Shown: piece after piece, positions 43,952-53,494 of the stretch
How the letters are laid out: every line of letters begins with the position of its first letter
Position numbering within the stretch: the first letter of the stretch is position 1
DNA from: CAZHYV01 sp964537055
GTDB lineage: Bacteria > Myxococcota_A > Polyangia > Palsa-1104 > JAEUJZ01
Length of the DNA: 64,000 nucleotides
Assembly (NCBI GenBank): GCA_964537055.1
Contig: CAZHYV010000003.1
Coordinates: 1-64,000 of the forward strand
Direction of reading: 5' to 3'
The notes under the pieces: model-generated
Database searches by the model: none
The model's input: the letters and a program-made list of their open reading frames with translations, nothing else
What the model was told of the DNA's origin: nothing
Made by a program: the position numbers and the translations under genes

Positions 43952-46144
43952 ATGTATACAAAAGAATCTATACTTCTCGGTGGCAAAGAGCTATCCATTG
44001 AAGTAGGAAAAATGGCCAAACAGGCCGATGGTGCCGTTGTGGTCCGCTACGGAGATACGATGGTGCTATGCACCGCCGTTGCGTCGAAAACCGCTCGGGA
44101 AGGAATCGATTTTCTCCCTTTAAGCGTAGAATACGTAGAGAAAATGTTTGCTGGGGGCAAGATTCCTGGTGGTTATTTTAAACGGGAAGGACGCCCTGCC
44201 GAGGCAGAAATTTTGGTTTCGCGTCTCATCGATAGGCCTTGCCGGCCCCTGTTTCCAAAAGGCTTTAGGTTTGAATCCCAAATCATTGCCATGCCTTTGT
44301 CTTTCGATAAAGAAAATCCAACCGATGTTCTTGCCATGGTAGGTGCTTCTTGTGCACTCCACATCTCTAATATTCCATGGGATGGGCCTTTTGCTGGAGT
44401 CCGGGTGGGTCGAGTCAATGGATCATGGTTAATCAATCCAACGTTTGCGCAGCGAGCGGAATCTACTGTAGATTTGGTGGTTGCCGCCAGCCGGGATGCC
44501 ATCGTCATGGTGGAAGGGGGTGCGGACGAAATCCCAGAGGAAGAGCTGATTGAAGGTCTGTTCTTCGCTCACCAGGAAGCCCAGTCCATTATTGACCTCA
44601 TCGAAAAGCTCCGTTCTGCCGTAGGAAAACCCAAAAGGGAATTTTCTGTGCCTGGAGTGGATGAGGCGTTAAAGCAGCAGGTTGTTGCTCTTGCGAAAGA
44701 TCGCTTCCGCGAAGCCATAAGCATTAGTGAAAAGAAAAAGAGGCATACCCAGGAAGCCTTGGTTGAGCAAGAAACGATGAAGCAGTTGTGTGGGACCCCA
44801 GAATCGGCATTTTTTGGCCGTGATAAAGAAGTGACTGAGGTTCTTCGCAGCGTCCATAAAAAGGTTGTACGCAACATGATCTTGGACGAACAGATCCGCA
44901 TTGATGGACGAAAAACGACCGAGATTCGTCCGATTACCTGCGAAGCAGGGCTTCTGCCTCGGGTTCACGGATCGGCATTATTCACGCGGGGTGAGACGCA
45001 ATCCTTGGCCACAGTAACGCTAGGAACCTCTGAAGATGCACAGCAAATCGAATCGATGATGGGCACCGTTACTAAGAGATATACACTTCATTACAATTTC
45101 CCACCCTTTTGTACCGGGGAAGCAAAGCCTTTACGGGGGCAATCTAGGCGGGAAGTGGGCCATGGGCATCTTGCCGAGAGGGCTTTGGCTCGGGTCATTC
45201 CCAAAGATGGCGAGTTCCCCTACACGGTTCGCGTCGTTTCTGAGATTTTCGAAAGCAATGGCAGCTCTTCGATGGCAAGTGTTTGCGGAGGAAGCTTAGC
45301 TTTGATGGATGCAGGGGTTCCTATTCGTGGCCCGGTCAGCGGTGTCGCCATGGGCCTTATCTATGAGAAAGAGCAGGATGGCAAAGAGAGAGTGGCCATC
45401 CTTAGCGATATTTTGGGTGACGAGGATCATCTAGGTGATATGGATTTTAAAATCTGTGGAACCCAAGCTGGAATTACAGCCGTACAAATGGACATTAAAA
45501 TCCAAGGGTTAAGCAAAGATCTGTTAAAGCGGGCACTGTTCCAAGCCAAAGAAGGTCGTCTCTATATCCTTGAAAAAATGAACCAGACCTTGTCCATGCC
45601 AAGAAGCGAAATGTCTTCTTATGCCCCAAGGATTTATACCCTCACTGTCAAGCCTGATCGCATCCGCGACATCATTGGTCCTGGCGGAAAAACCATCCGG
45701 GCGATCATTGAACAGACCGGCGTTGCCATTGAGGTGCAGGACGATGGAACCGTTTCCATTGCCTCTTCGGACGGAGTTTCTGCCCAAAAGGCCATCAACA
45801 TCGTTCAAGGCCTGACTGCAAGCCCAGAGTTAGGGCAGATTTATCCCGGGGTCGTAAAGCGCATTGTTGACTTTGGTGCGTTTGTCGAAATTCTCCCAGG
45901 TACCGATGGTTTGGTACACATTAGCGAGCTTTCAAGCGAGCGTGTAAACCAGGTATCAGACATCCTTAAAGAGGGTGATGAGGTGATGGTCAAGGTAATT
46001 GCGATTGATAGAATGGGTAAAATTCGTCTATCTCGCAAAGAAGCAATAGCTGGATCAGTTTCTTCGAGAGAGAAGGGAGAATCCGCCTCTGAAACAGAAG
46101 GCGAACCTGCTACTGAAATGGTAGAAGAGCCTTCCTCGAATTAA
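43952..46144 (+). CDS. pnp: Polyribonucleotide nucleotidyltransferase (PNPase)
   Basis: A 3'-5' phosphorolytic exoribonuclease of mRNA decay. The AGGAG 5 nt before the ATG at 43952 fixes the start (730 residues, normal length); the frame extends upstream to 43871 without support. Seen: first RNase PH domain with the FFKREGRPAE region, the linker helices, second RNase PH domain (SALFTRGETQSLATVTLG and SDILGDEDHLGDMDFK), KH domain with IIGPGGKTIRAI, and S1 domain with VDFGAFVEILPG. The C-terminal tail is acidic and Ser-rich. Confidence 0.97.
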   Translation: MYTKESILLGGKELSIEVGKMAKQADGAVVVRYGDTMVLCTAVASKTAREGIDFLPLSVEYVEKMFAGGKIPGGYFKREGRPAEAEILVSRLIDRPCRPLFPKGFRFESQIIAMPLSFDKENPTDVLAMVGASCALHISNIPWDGPFAGVRVGRVNGSWLINPTFAQRAESTVDLVVAASRDAIVMVEGGADEIPEEELIEGLFFAHQEAQSIIDLIEKLRSAVGKPKREFSVPGVDEALKQQVVALAKDRFREAISISEKKKRHTQEALVEQETMKQLCGTPESAFFGRDKEVTEVLRSVHKKVVRNMILDEQIRIDGRKTTEIRPITCEAGLLPRVHGSALFTRGETQSLATVTLGTSEDAQQIESMMGTVTKRYTLHYNFPPFCTGEAKPLRGQSRREVGHGHLAERALARVIPKDGEFPYTVRVVSEIFESNGSSSMASVCGGSLALMDAGVPIRGPVSGVAMGLIYEKEQDGKERVAILSDILGDEDHLGDMDFKICGTQAGITAVQMDIKIQGLSKDLLKRALFQAKEGRLYILEKMNQTLSMPRSEMSSYAPRIYTLTVKPDRIRDIIGPGGKTIRAIIEQTGVAIEVQDDGTVSIASSDGVSAQKAINIVQGLTASPELGQIYPGVVKRIVDFGAFVEILPGTDGLVHISELSSERVNQVSDILKEGDEVMVKVIAIDRMGKIRLSRKEAIAGSVSSREKGESASETEGEPATEMVEEPSSN

Positions 46145-46173
46145 ATACCTTCTTGAAAATCCTTAGGAAACCC

Positions 46174-46638
46174 ATGCAACCCTCTCCCGTGACCATCTCT
46201 TGCAGGCGTCTTCATGAAGGTGCAAACATTCCCTCGTACCAATCTGACCAGGCGGCAGGGCTTGACCTTACCGCCTGCCCCAGTGGGGAGGCCTCGTTCC
46301 CTATTCGAATTGCCCCTATGCAAAGGGTACTTGTGCCGACTGGGATTGCAATCTCTCTCCCCAGGGGCTATGAAGCACAGGTTCGCCCACGTTCGGGTTG
46401 GGCCCTCCGTGATGGGATGACTGTGCTGAATAGCCCTGGAACGGTTGATAGTGACTACCGAGGAGAAATACAGGTTATTTTAATCAACCTGGGTCAGAAA
46501 GAAGTCTGCGTCTACCCCGGAGACCGGATTGCCCAGCTGGTCATTGCACCTGTCTGTACAGCACAGTTTGTTGAAGCTCAGGTCCTCGATGATACCAACC
46601 GGGGTTCTTCAGGATTTGGTCATACGGGCGGATTTTAA
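46174..46638 (+). CDS. dut: dUTP diphosphatase
   Basis: A trimeric dUTPase preventing uracil incorporation and supplying dUMP. All five motifs are seen: AGLDLTA, RPRSGWALRDG, NSPGTVDSDYRGEI, GDRIAQLVI and the C-terminal RGSSGFGHTGGF. The frame begins at a TTG at 46153, but AGGAAACCC precedes the ATG at 46174 (154 residues). It follows pnp directly. Confidence 0.95.
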   Translation: MQPSPVTISCRRLHEGANIPSYQSDQAAGLDLTACPSGEASFPIRIAPMQRVLVPTGIAISLPRGYEAQVRPRSGWALRDGMTVLNSPGTVDSDYRGEIQVILINLGQKEVCVYPGDRIAQLVIAPVCTAQFVEAQVLDDTNRGSSGFGHTGGF

Positions 46639-46659
46639 GCTACCCCTAGAGCATTCCAC

Positions 46660-47814
46660 CTACTTAAGGCCTTGTTCGTTTTCGAATTCTTTGTAGAAGC
46701 GGATGAGCTTTTCCATCGAGAAATAGAATTGGTTTTGCTGTGTCCCTGTAGGAGGACCAACGAAGGCCTGACGGATCTGGTTTTTATCATCCAAAATAAG
46801 AATAAGAGGCGGGCCTGGATGGTTTAAAAAGAATGTTTCTGCCATCATCACACGTCCTGGACCCTTTTTTGCAGGTTGGTTTACTGTCTGCATAGAGGTT
46901 TGTAACCAGCTTTTCGCCTCCTCATCTAGAGAGAAGGCAAGTACCTTGAGATAAGAAGACGTCTTGGGAACTCGCTGTAACAGGGAGGAGGCAAAAAGAT
47001 GCTGAAGTTTTTTTTCTGCAATCCAAAGGTTGAGCTCAGGACCTTTTAGAAAGGTGGCCAGCTTTTTAGAAATTTCACTCTGGCTTATATCTGTCCGGCC
47101 TTCAAGAAATCGACGAATTCCATCAAGAAATAGAGTTTGCCTTTGCGAAGTGAAAGGGTAGACAAGGGCTTGTCTTACTACGAGATCTCGATCGATGGCA
47201 AGCAACAGAGGCCGTTCAGAGGAGGCGTACAAGGTACGGCACAAGTCGTCCCCATTGGGAGAATTTTCGTTTACATGGTTTTTGAACACACTGCTGGAAA
47301 AAAGGTTTTCTTTGACCTTTTGCTGAAAGCTGGTCCGCGTTCGTGATTGGGAGAGTGCAACTACTTTTAAGTGAGACTTTTGGTTCACGGTTGACAGAAA
47401 GTCTCGAAGTTGGCGAGCCTCCTTTATACAAAGTTCACATTCGGCTGCCCAAAGGTACAGAATCAGCAGTCTAGTCGAAGGATAAGCCCGAAAATACGAT
47501 TGTAGAATCGGTAGCTGTTTCGGCAAAGGAGCGTAGGCTAAAGAGGGAGAGGTAATCATAATATCTTGGAGCGAGCTCTCAAGCAAAAAGCTTGCCTCCT
47601 CTTCCCGCGGCGCTGGTTGAAAATTCAGCTGACAAGATCCCTCAAACACAAAGGTATTTCCATTGGTAGGCTTTTGGCTGGAAGAAGCGTTGCTAGGATC
47701 TTTTGGAGCTTTGGCCTTATCAGCCTGCGGCTGCGCCCAAGGATCATCCAAGCATGAAGAGACCAAAAGGAAAAAACAGAATAGAAGAATTTTTTTGAAA
47801 CTATCTTTATACAT
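46660..47814 (-). CDS. Lipoprotein with two thioredoxin-like domains
   Basis: The ATG at 47814 has AGGAGGA 5 nt upstream; the signal ends in the lipobox VSSC (384 residues). The first domain (about 90-230) has a TlpA-like fold with LYLWAAECELCIKEARQLR, the CELC pair standing for the redox site. A second domain (about 270-384), with GPPLILILDDKNQIRQAFVGPP, resembles another thioredoxin fold without Cys pair. A periplasmic redox or maturation role is inferred. It overlaps the stop of yacG by 8 bp. Confidence 0.75.
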   Translation of the reverse strand: MYKDSFKKILLFCFFLLVSSCLDDPWAQPQADKAKAPKDPSNASSSQKPTNGNTFVFEGSCQLNFQPAPREEEASFLLESSLQDIMITSPSLAYAPLPKQLPILQSYFRAYPSTRLLILYLWAAECELCIKEARQLRDFLSTVNQKSHLKVVALSQSRTRTSFQQKVKENLFSSSVFKNHVNENSPNGDDLCRTLYASSERPLLLAIDRDLVVRQALVYPFTSQRQTLFLDGIRRFLEGRTDISQSEISKKLATFLKGPELNLWIAEKKLQHLFASSLLQRVPKTSSYLKVLAFSLDEEAKSWLQTSMQTVNQPAKKGPGRVMMAETFFLNHPGPPLILILDDKNQIRQAFVGPPTGTQQNQFYFSMEKLIRFYKEFENEQGLK

Positions 47815-47998
47815 CGTCTCCTCCTTCATCGTCTGCTCTCATAGTCTGTGGGGTTACTGTAGACTCTTCCTCTACGATCCGGTAGGAACCCTCAAGCCAG
47901 TGATTCAGATCGATGAGTTGGCATCGACTGGAGCAAAAAGGAAAAGACCGGACAGTATTTTCAACGGAATGATGGCAAATAGGGCACAAAGGTTTCAT
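47807..47998 (-). CDS. yacG: YacG-like DNA gyrase inhibitor, zinc-ribbon protein
   Basis: A 63-residue protein with four Cys in CPICHHS and FCSSRCQ, and the conserved IDLNHWLEGSYRI segment after the second pair. This is the YacG zinc-binding family, which binds GyrB and inhibits gyrase in E. coli. The C-terminal tail is acidic. Its last codons overlap the next gene on the same strand. Confidence 0.88.
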   Translation of the reverse strand: MKPLCPICHHSVENTVRSFPFCSSRCQLIDLNHWLEGSYRIVEEESTVTPQTMRADDEGGDDV

Positions 47999-48169
47999 AA
48001 GAACGATGAGAGAAGCTTATCTGAACTTTTGTTTTCTTGGAAGAGACTTTCTATTAGGGCGGGGAAACTAGGGTTTATGTGTGCAAAAAATACACAATAA
48101 CTCTCAATACCCTCGGAATCTTCGAAAAATCGTTGTTCTCTCAAAGAAAGTTGGTATCTTGGCATAAGC

Positions 48170-48784
48170 ATGTTTACGAAAATTTATCACCTCCTTCAAA
48201 TGGGGGGTCTCCCTCTCATTCTTATGATCCTAGGTTCTGTATTAACCCTTGCCGTTGTCATAGAGCGGACGATTTATTTATGGCAATTTTCCTCGAGGGC
48301 ACAAAAGTTGTTTGACCAGGTCAAACAATTTATCCAAGAAAGGAAGATAGAGGCGGCAGAAACCATCTGTTTGCAGTCCATCCACCCAGTGGCAAAAGTA
48401 TTTTTGGAGGGACTAAAAAGGAAGGCAGAAGGGAAGATAGCGGCCATTCCTTCCTCGGTAGATAGAGAACGTCAACGTGTAAGTCTCAAGCTACGAAAAC
48501 CTTTATGGATTTTAGGAACGGTGGGTGCGACAACCCCATTTGTTGGACTTTTTGGAACCGTCGTGGGGATTATGTCTTCGTTCCGCGCCTTAAGTACGGC
48601 AAAAAAGGCTGGGTTTGAAGTAGTAGGCCCTGGTATCACTGAAGCCTTGGTCTCAACTGCAGTAGGGATTGGAGTTGCGATCGCAGCGCTGATTGGCTTT
48701 AATTATTTTCAAACACGAATTGGCCGGATAAATACTGAGATCAAATTAATGACAGAGGAATTCGTTGAGGAGATTTCTCTATAA
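48170..48784 (+). CDS. MotA/TolQ/ExbB proton-channel family protein
   Basis: A 204-residue inner-membrane protein with three hydrophobic segments: one near the N-terminus (MGGLPLILMILGSVLTLAVVI) and two in the conserved C-terminal channel domain (LWILGTVGATTPFVGLFGTVVGIM and EALVSTAVGIGVAIAALIGF). It forms the channel part of Tol-Pal or TonB energy coupling; the adjacent ExbD/TolR-type gene agrees. Tol versus Exb cannot be decided from this. Confidence 0.88.
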   Translation: MFTKIYHLLQMGGLPLILMILGSVLTLAVVIERTIYLWQFSSRAQKLFDQVKQFIQERKIEAAETICLQSIHPVAKVFLEGLKRKAEGKIAAIPSSVDRERQRVSLKLRKPLWILGTVGATTPFVGLFGTVVGIMSSFRALSTAKKAGFEVVGPGITEALVSTAVGIGVAIAALIGFNYFQTRIGRINTEIKLMTEEFVEEISL

Positions 48785-48920
48785 AGAAACGATGCTCCTC
48801 TTAATCGATATTATATAACTATTTATGTAAAAAGGAATCTGAATAGAGAATGAGATAAGAAGCTGTGTCATAATAAAACGGCTATATACCAATGGAAGTG
48901 CATTATAATAGAGAGGCTGC

Positions 48921-49391
48921 ATGGCAATAGGAACGATGCCTGGATCTCAGGAAAATGAGACTGAGGAACAGGGGTTATTTAGTGAGATCAATATCACACC
49001 GCTCACCGATATCTTTTTGGTGCTTTTGATCATCTTTATGGTGACATCAACTGTGATTGTAGATATGGCAAGCGGTACTGATGGAAATGGCGTTAAAGTC
49101 CAAGTAGCTCAGAGAGATGGGCAAAGTTCTCCTAATAAAGATAAGATCATTTCAGTGGAGCTTGATCCAAGCGGTCATTTGACGCTAGATGGAGAAAAAA
49201 TGACACCTTCACAGCTCACCGATGCCTTACAAGTAAGAAAACAGCAAAACCCTGAGGTCAAAATGATCATTAAGCCTAGCGATGCAACTCCATACCGCTA
49301 TGTGCTTGGTATGATTGGTCTTGCCCAAAAGACAGGGATCCCTTTCTCCATCTCTGGAAATCGTCCAATTCAGCCTCAAGCAAAACCTTAA
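48921..49391 (+). CDS. ExbD/TolR family biopolymer transport protein
   Basis: A 156-residue single-pass inner-membrane protein with INITPLTDIFLVLLIIFMV near the N-terminus; the Asp in PLTDIF is the proton-translocating residue. A periplasmic domain follows (about 65-145). It works with the TolQ/ExbB protein upstream (136-bp gap). GAGAGG precedes the ATG. Confidence 0.9.
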   Translation: MAIGTMPGSQENETEEQGLFSEINITPLTDIFLVLLIIFMVTSTVIVDMASGTDGNGVKVQVAQRDGQSSPNKDKIISVELDPSGHLTLDGEKMTPSQLTDALQVRKQQNPEVKMIIKPSDATPYRYVLGMIGLAQKTGIPFSISGNRPIQPQAKP

Positions 49392-49506
49392 AGAGGAACA
49401 AAGGAGAAACGCTCCGAGTAAAAATTTTAAGCAGGATTTATGGATTGTAAGACCGAGTCAAATGCATTGACACCAAGAGTTTTGCCAGGTAGGCTAATGA
49501 GCTGAA

Positions 49507-50211
49507 ATGAGTGGCGCACGCATACAAGTTCAAGATCTACACAAATCCTTCCCCATTGGTGGGCAAACAATTGAAATTTTAAAGGGAATTGATCTTACCA
49601 TTGAACCGGGAGAAATGGTTGCAGTCTTAGGAAGCTCAGGGGCGGGAAAATCAACTCTTCTTCACTTGATCGGTACACTCGACCTCCCAACCTCAGGTCA
49701 TATTTCGATTGATGGTGTGGATGTAACCAAGCTCAACCAAGCGCAGTTGGCTCAGTTTCGAAACCAAACAATCGGGTTTGTGTTCCAATTTCATCACTTG
49801 CTCCCTGAATTTACCGCTCTTGAAAATGTGATGCTTCCTGCTCTTATTGCTGGGAAAAAACAAAGTGTATCCTTGAATGAAGCGTCGGTTCTTCTAGAGC
49901 GTGTTGGACTATCAAAACGGATGATTCACCGCCCTGGAGAATTATCTGGTGGAGAACAGCAACGGGTGGCACTGGCAAGAGCTCTTATGATGAAGCCACG
50001 CTTTTTGCTTGCGGATGAGCCCACGGGAAATCTAGATACGAAAATCGGTGAAACGATCCATCAATTGATGGTCGATCTCAACCAGGAATATGGAATGACG
50101 ATGGTAGTCGTCACCCACAATGAAAATATGGCCGCACGGATGCCTCGTTGTCTTCGGATGAAAGATGGCACCATTGAAGAGGACCGTAAGAGCAACATGG
50201 AGACAAAATAG
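49507..50211 (+). CDS. lolD: ABC transporter ATP-binding protein, LolD-type
   Basis: A 234-residue ATPase with Walker A GSSGAGKST, Q-loop region, signature LSGGEQQRVALARAL, Walker B FLLADEPTGNLD and the H-loop VVVTHN. The text closely matches LolD, which powers release of outer-membrane lipoproteins from the inner membrane with LolC/LolE. No permease gene lies in the window. Placement just before bamA fits outer-membrane biogenesis. Confidence 0.88.
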   Translation: MSGARIQVQDLHKSFPIGGQTIEILKGIDLTIEPGEMVAVLGSSGAGKSTLLHLIGTLDLPTSGHISIDGVDVTKLNQAQLAQFRNQTIGFVFQFHHLLPEFTALENVMLPALIAGKKQSVSLNEASVLLERVGLSKRMIHRPGELSGGEQQRVALARALMMKPRFLLADEPTGNLDTKIGETIHQLMVDLNQEYGMTMVVVTHNENMAARMPRCLRMKDGTIEEDRKSNMETK

Positions 50212-50215
50212 CGAT

Positions 50216-52786
50216 ATGCACAAACCTTCTTTCCCTTGGAAATTTATGAGAAGCGGATTCTTTGTCATCCTAAGCCTTTGCTGTATGCTCGCAATCCCTC
50301 AGCTGGGAAGAACTGAAGAGACAATAATAAACCCAGATGAAGGAAAGATCATCCGATCGATTCAGTTCAGAGGAAATACGCGCGTCGAGGATACTTCAAT
50401 GAAAATTCGCCTTTCCTCCTCCAAAAATGAGGAGATCGGCCATTTCATCTCTGAAGTTGGGTCTCCTCTCAATCAAAAAACAGTCCATGACGATCTTCAG
50501 ACGTTGTGGGATATGAATTCGTTTGATGACATCCGAGCCGAGGTTGTAAATACCCCGGATGGCAAAGTGGATCTGATCTATGTGGTGAAGGAAAAGCCTT
50601 GGGTAGGTAGGGTCAAGTTCGAGGGAAATAAAGAATTAAAAACTGAGGATTTAGAAAAAGAAATCGACGTGAAGACAGGGGTGCCTTACCAAGCGAAAGA
50701 GATTAAGGAAAAGGCAGAGAGAATTAAGCAAATGTATAGGGAGCAGCGTTACCCTATAGCTGAGGCGAACGCTGAAGTGACCCCGGGCAAAGACAATACA
50801 GTAAACATTACGTTCAAAATCCAGGAACACGCGAAAATTCAGCTGCGTCAAATGCGATTCACAGGGAATCGGGTATTCTCTGATGAAAAAATTCACGAGG
50901 CGTTAAAGTATGTTCGTGAAGACTATCGGTGGTCTGATTTTGTTGATATGTTACGAGGACGATCGCCATCGGGAATTTTCGATGAGTCAGCACTCGAGCG
51001 GGACTTGTTCGAGAATCTGCGTACCTTTTATCTCAACAATGGCTATGCCGAGGTCAAATTTGGGAAACCATACCTTTGGATCTCGCCAGATAAACGGTTT
51101 GGTTATGTCACGTTGCCGATTGAGGCTGGCGATTTGTACAAGCTGGGCTCCTTCGACATTCAGTTTGACGGACCTTCTCCTTTCTCTAAGGAAAAGCTTT
51201 TGCCCAAAGAAGTATGGGAAACTATCAATAAAAAGGTGGGCGAGACATACAACCGTGAATTATTTAACAAACCTTTTGAAAAAATCATGCTGACATACAA
51301 AAACAATGGTTATGCATTTGCCACTGTTTCAGAAAAGGCTGAATCCGATCCAGTGACCAAAAAGGTTGCCTTCTCCTTCATGATCAAGCCCGGGAAGAAA
51401 GTTTACATCGGCAAAATCCAGATCATGGGGAATAACAAAACTCGTGATCGAGTCATTCGCAGAGAATTAAAAATTGCCGAAGGAGATTTGTATCACCAAG
51501 AGTATATTAACGAATCAGAGAAATTACTTCAGAGACTTGCCTTTTTTCAGAGTGTAAAAATTACGGTCAAGAACAGCCAAAATTTTGATGATCGGGTTGA
51601 TCTGATTATCGAAGTTGCCGAAATGCCTACCGGCATGATCAATTTTGGACTTGGTTTTTCGACCGTCCAGTACTTGATTTTACAAGCTCAACTTCAGCAG
51701 AGGAACTTCTTTGGGTATGGAGGTACCCTAGAGCTCTATGCGATGGTTGCTCCTTTTGGAGAGCTTAAATACCAAACCTACAATCTCAGATACATAGACC
51801 CTCGATTTTTAGACACTCGTTTTACTTTTAGTGCTTCGCTGTACCGGTCTCTCCAGTACTTTCCAAATGCTACCTTCCTAAAAACGATCATGGGGGGAAG
51901 TATTGGGTTTGGCTACCTGTTTACCGACACCTTACAATTAAATCTTTCCTATAAGCTTGATTGGAACGATGTAAGCGCCCTAGGTCCAGACCTTCGCGGT
52001 ACCAGCCTCGCTCCTCTTCTTTACCGAACAGCGTTTACTTCTGCGGTTCGTTTAGATTTTACCTATAACAACGTCAATGACAACGCAATCCCTGAGAGGG
52101 GACTGACGAGACCTTTAGGAATGCGCCACACCCTAAACCTAGAGCTGGCCGATCAGTACCTTGGTTCACAAATTAACTACTTCAAGATGGAGGGAGCTTT
52201 ACGCTTTTACCGCCCGATCTGGGGGCCGTTTAACTTCCGCTTTATCGTAGGCGCAGGTTTCATCGTATCGCGAAAGCAGGCGGGTAAGCCCGAAGGCGTA
52301 CCTATCTCAGAGAGGTTCTATAATTTCCAGGGAGTTCCTTTCGAAAATCGTGGATTCCCCATTTATTCACTAGGCCCTCGTTTTGCTTTGGCTGGGCAGG
52401 ATCCACTCGCGGGTCCTCAGTACATTTCTGTGGGAGCAAACTATTATCTTCGTGCCACAGCCGAGCTTGAATTTAAGCTGCTCCCCGAGAAGTACAACAT
52501 GTTTGATTTTCGTGGGGTGGTCTTCCTTGACGTGGGCAACGGATACAATACAGAAGATTCTTACTGTAGGGAGGGTGATGGGGCACCAGGTGTATTCAGC
52601 CCTTGTCAGAAATATCCTACACTACAAAACCTCCGCTACTCGGCCGGCTTTGGAATTCGTTGGATGAGAAGTCCTCTTGGGGCGCCACTGCGTTTTGAGT
52701 TTGGATTCCCACTCAACCGAGTTCTGGACCAAGGCTTTAAAGAGCAGCCGTTCTTCTTTACGTTTGGTATGGGAACTTCCTTCTAA
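50216..52786 (+). CDS. bamA: Outer membrane protein assembly factor BamA
   Basis: The central component of the beta-barrel assembly machine, in the outer membrane. From the ATG at 50216 it has 856 residues; the ATG at 50246 (MRSGFFVILSLCC) is an alternative with a shorter signal. Five POTRA-type repeats span about 45-440, for example IIRSIQFRGNTRVED and VYIGKIQIMGNNKTRDRVIRREL. The C-terminal 16-strand barrel ends in an aromatic Phe (FTFGMGTSF), the Bam recognition type. It starts 4 bp after lolD. Confidence 0.95.
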   Translation: MHKPSFPWKFMRSGFFVILSLCCMLAIPQLGRTEETIINPDEGKIIRSIQFRGNTRVEDTSMKIRLSSSKNEEIGHFISEVGSPLNQKTVHDDLQTLWDMNSFDDIRAEVVNTPDGKVDLIYVVKEKPWVGRVKFEGNKELKTEDLEKEIDVKTGVPYQAKEIKEKAERIKQMYREQRYPIAEANAEVTPGKDNTVNITFKIQEHAKIQLRQMRFTGNRVFSDEKIHEALKYVREDYRWSDFVDMLRGRSPSGIFDESALERDLFENLRTFYLNNGYAEVKFGKPYLWISPDKRFGYVTLPIEAGDLYKLGSFDIQFDGPSPFSKEKLLPKEVWETINKKVGETYNRELFNKPFEKIMLTYKNNGYAFATVSEKAESDPVTKKVAFSFMIKPGKKVYIGKIQIMGNNKTRDRVIRRELKIAEGDLYHQEYINESEKLLQRLAFFQSVKITVKNSQNFDDRVDLIIEVAEMPTGMINFGLGFSTVQYLILQAQLQQRNFFGYGGTLELYAMVAPFGELKYQTYNLRYIDPRFLDTRFTFSASLYRSLQYFPNATFLKTIMGGSIGFGYLFTDTLQLNLSYKLDWNDVSALGPDLRGTSLAPLLYRTAFTSAVRLDFTYNNVNDNAIPERGLTRPLGMRHTLNLELADQYLGSQINYFKMEGALRFYRPIWGPFNFRFIVGAGFIVSRKQAGKPEGVPISERFYNFQGVPFENRGFPIYSLGPRFALAGQDPLAGPQYISVGANYYLRATAELEFKLLPEKYNMFDFRGVVFLDVGNGYNTEDSYCREGDGAPGVFSPCQKYPTLQNLRYSAGFGIRWMRSPLGAPLRFEFGFPLNRVLDQGFKEQPFFFTFGMGTSF

Positions 52787-52922
52787 GAAGCTAGGTTCAC
52801 ATTGGTTTTTGGATGGCTCCTCCATAAAAGACAGCCAATGGAGTCGTAAAAGAATAAGAAAAATGAAAAAGAGGATTGACAGTTTTGCAAAAATAGAAAA
52901 GATTTTATCGGTTCTGCGTTTC

Positions 52923-52978
52923 GAGGGAAACTCCCTCATTTCGTCAGAGCGATAAAAAGAACTCTTGAAAAAAGAGTT
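52923..52978 (+). terminator. Two hairpins after bamA
   Basis: GAGGG/CCCTC (52923-52927, 52933-52937) and AACTCTT/AAGAGTT (52960-52966, 52972-52978) form short perfect stems about 135-190 nt past the bamA stop. Neither is followed by a T-run. Termination is possible but not shown. Confidence 0.3.
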
Positions 52979-52985
52979 GAATTCA

Positions 52986-53015
52986 TTGAAAATAATCTTT
53001 AGGCTTATTTATACA
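52986..53015 (+). promoter_or_regulatory. Promoter of small membrane protein gene
   Basis: TTGAAA (52986-52991) and TATACA (53010-53015) with an 18-nt spacer, upstream of an AAAGGAG and the ATG at 53040. Confidence 0.45.
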
Positions 53016-53039
53016 TTATCGAAAAAGGAGACTTAACAC

Positions 53040-53465
53040 ATGCATTTAGTTAACGCGATTTGGACCTTTCTTCTAGGGGTGCTTGCTGCTAGCGGCGCTA
53101 TTATTGCTAGAAAACCTGATGCAAAACAATTGATTGATAAGCTAGCTCCCTACCAAGGATGGATGGGTCTTGTGTCCGGAATTTGGGGAATTTGGGCCAC
53201 CATTAACACCATTCTCAATATGAGACTTCTAGGTCTGGGTATCATGGCAGCAATCTTCTGGGTTCTCCTATTAGCAGATTCGCTTCTAAATATTGCCCTA
53301 GGATCGATTTTAGGTACGGCTCTTGCAAAAACCTATGTAAAAGATCCTAAAGCCCAAGAAAAAATGGATCAGCTATATAATAAGCTATCTCCATTCCGCA
53401 ATACACTTGGCTTTGCTGGTATTGCTCTTGCTATCGTTACCATCATCTTTAACTTCCTCTGGTAG
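53040..53465 (+). CDS. Small membrane protein with internal duplication
   Basis: A 141-residue protein with four or five hydrophobic segments. The segment QLIDKLAPYQGWMGLVSGIW recurs later as QLYNKLSPFRNTLGFAGIAL, pointing to a two-fold repeat of a cytosolic helix plus membrane helix. AAAGGAG lies 9 nt before the ATG. Nothing recognised. An exceptionally long inverted repeat follows the gene. Confidence 0.7.
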   Translation: MHLVNAIWTFLLGVLAASGAIIARKPDAKQLIDKLAPYQGWMGLVSGIWGIWATINTILNMRLLGLGIMAAIFWVLLLADSLLNIALGSILGTALAKTYVKDPKAQEKMDQLYNKLSPFRNTLGFAGIALAIVTIIFNFLW

Positions 53466-53494
53466 TTTCTTCTCGTAAATATTTTCTCTATTTA

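Noticed and set aside
52677..52955. 92-codon plus-strand frame over the bamA end, including a 30-codon ATG frame at 52866
   Set aside because: It starts inside bamA in another frame and has no ribosome-binding site or known domain.
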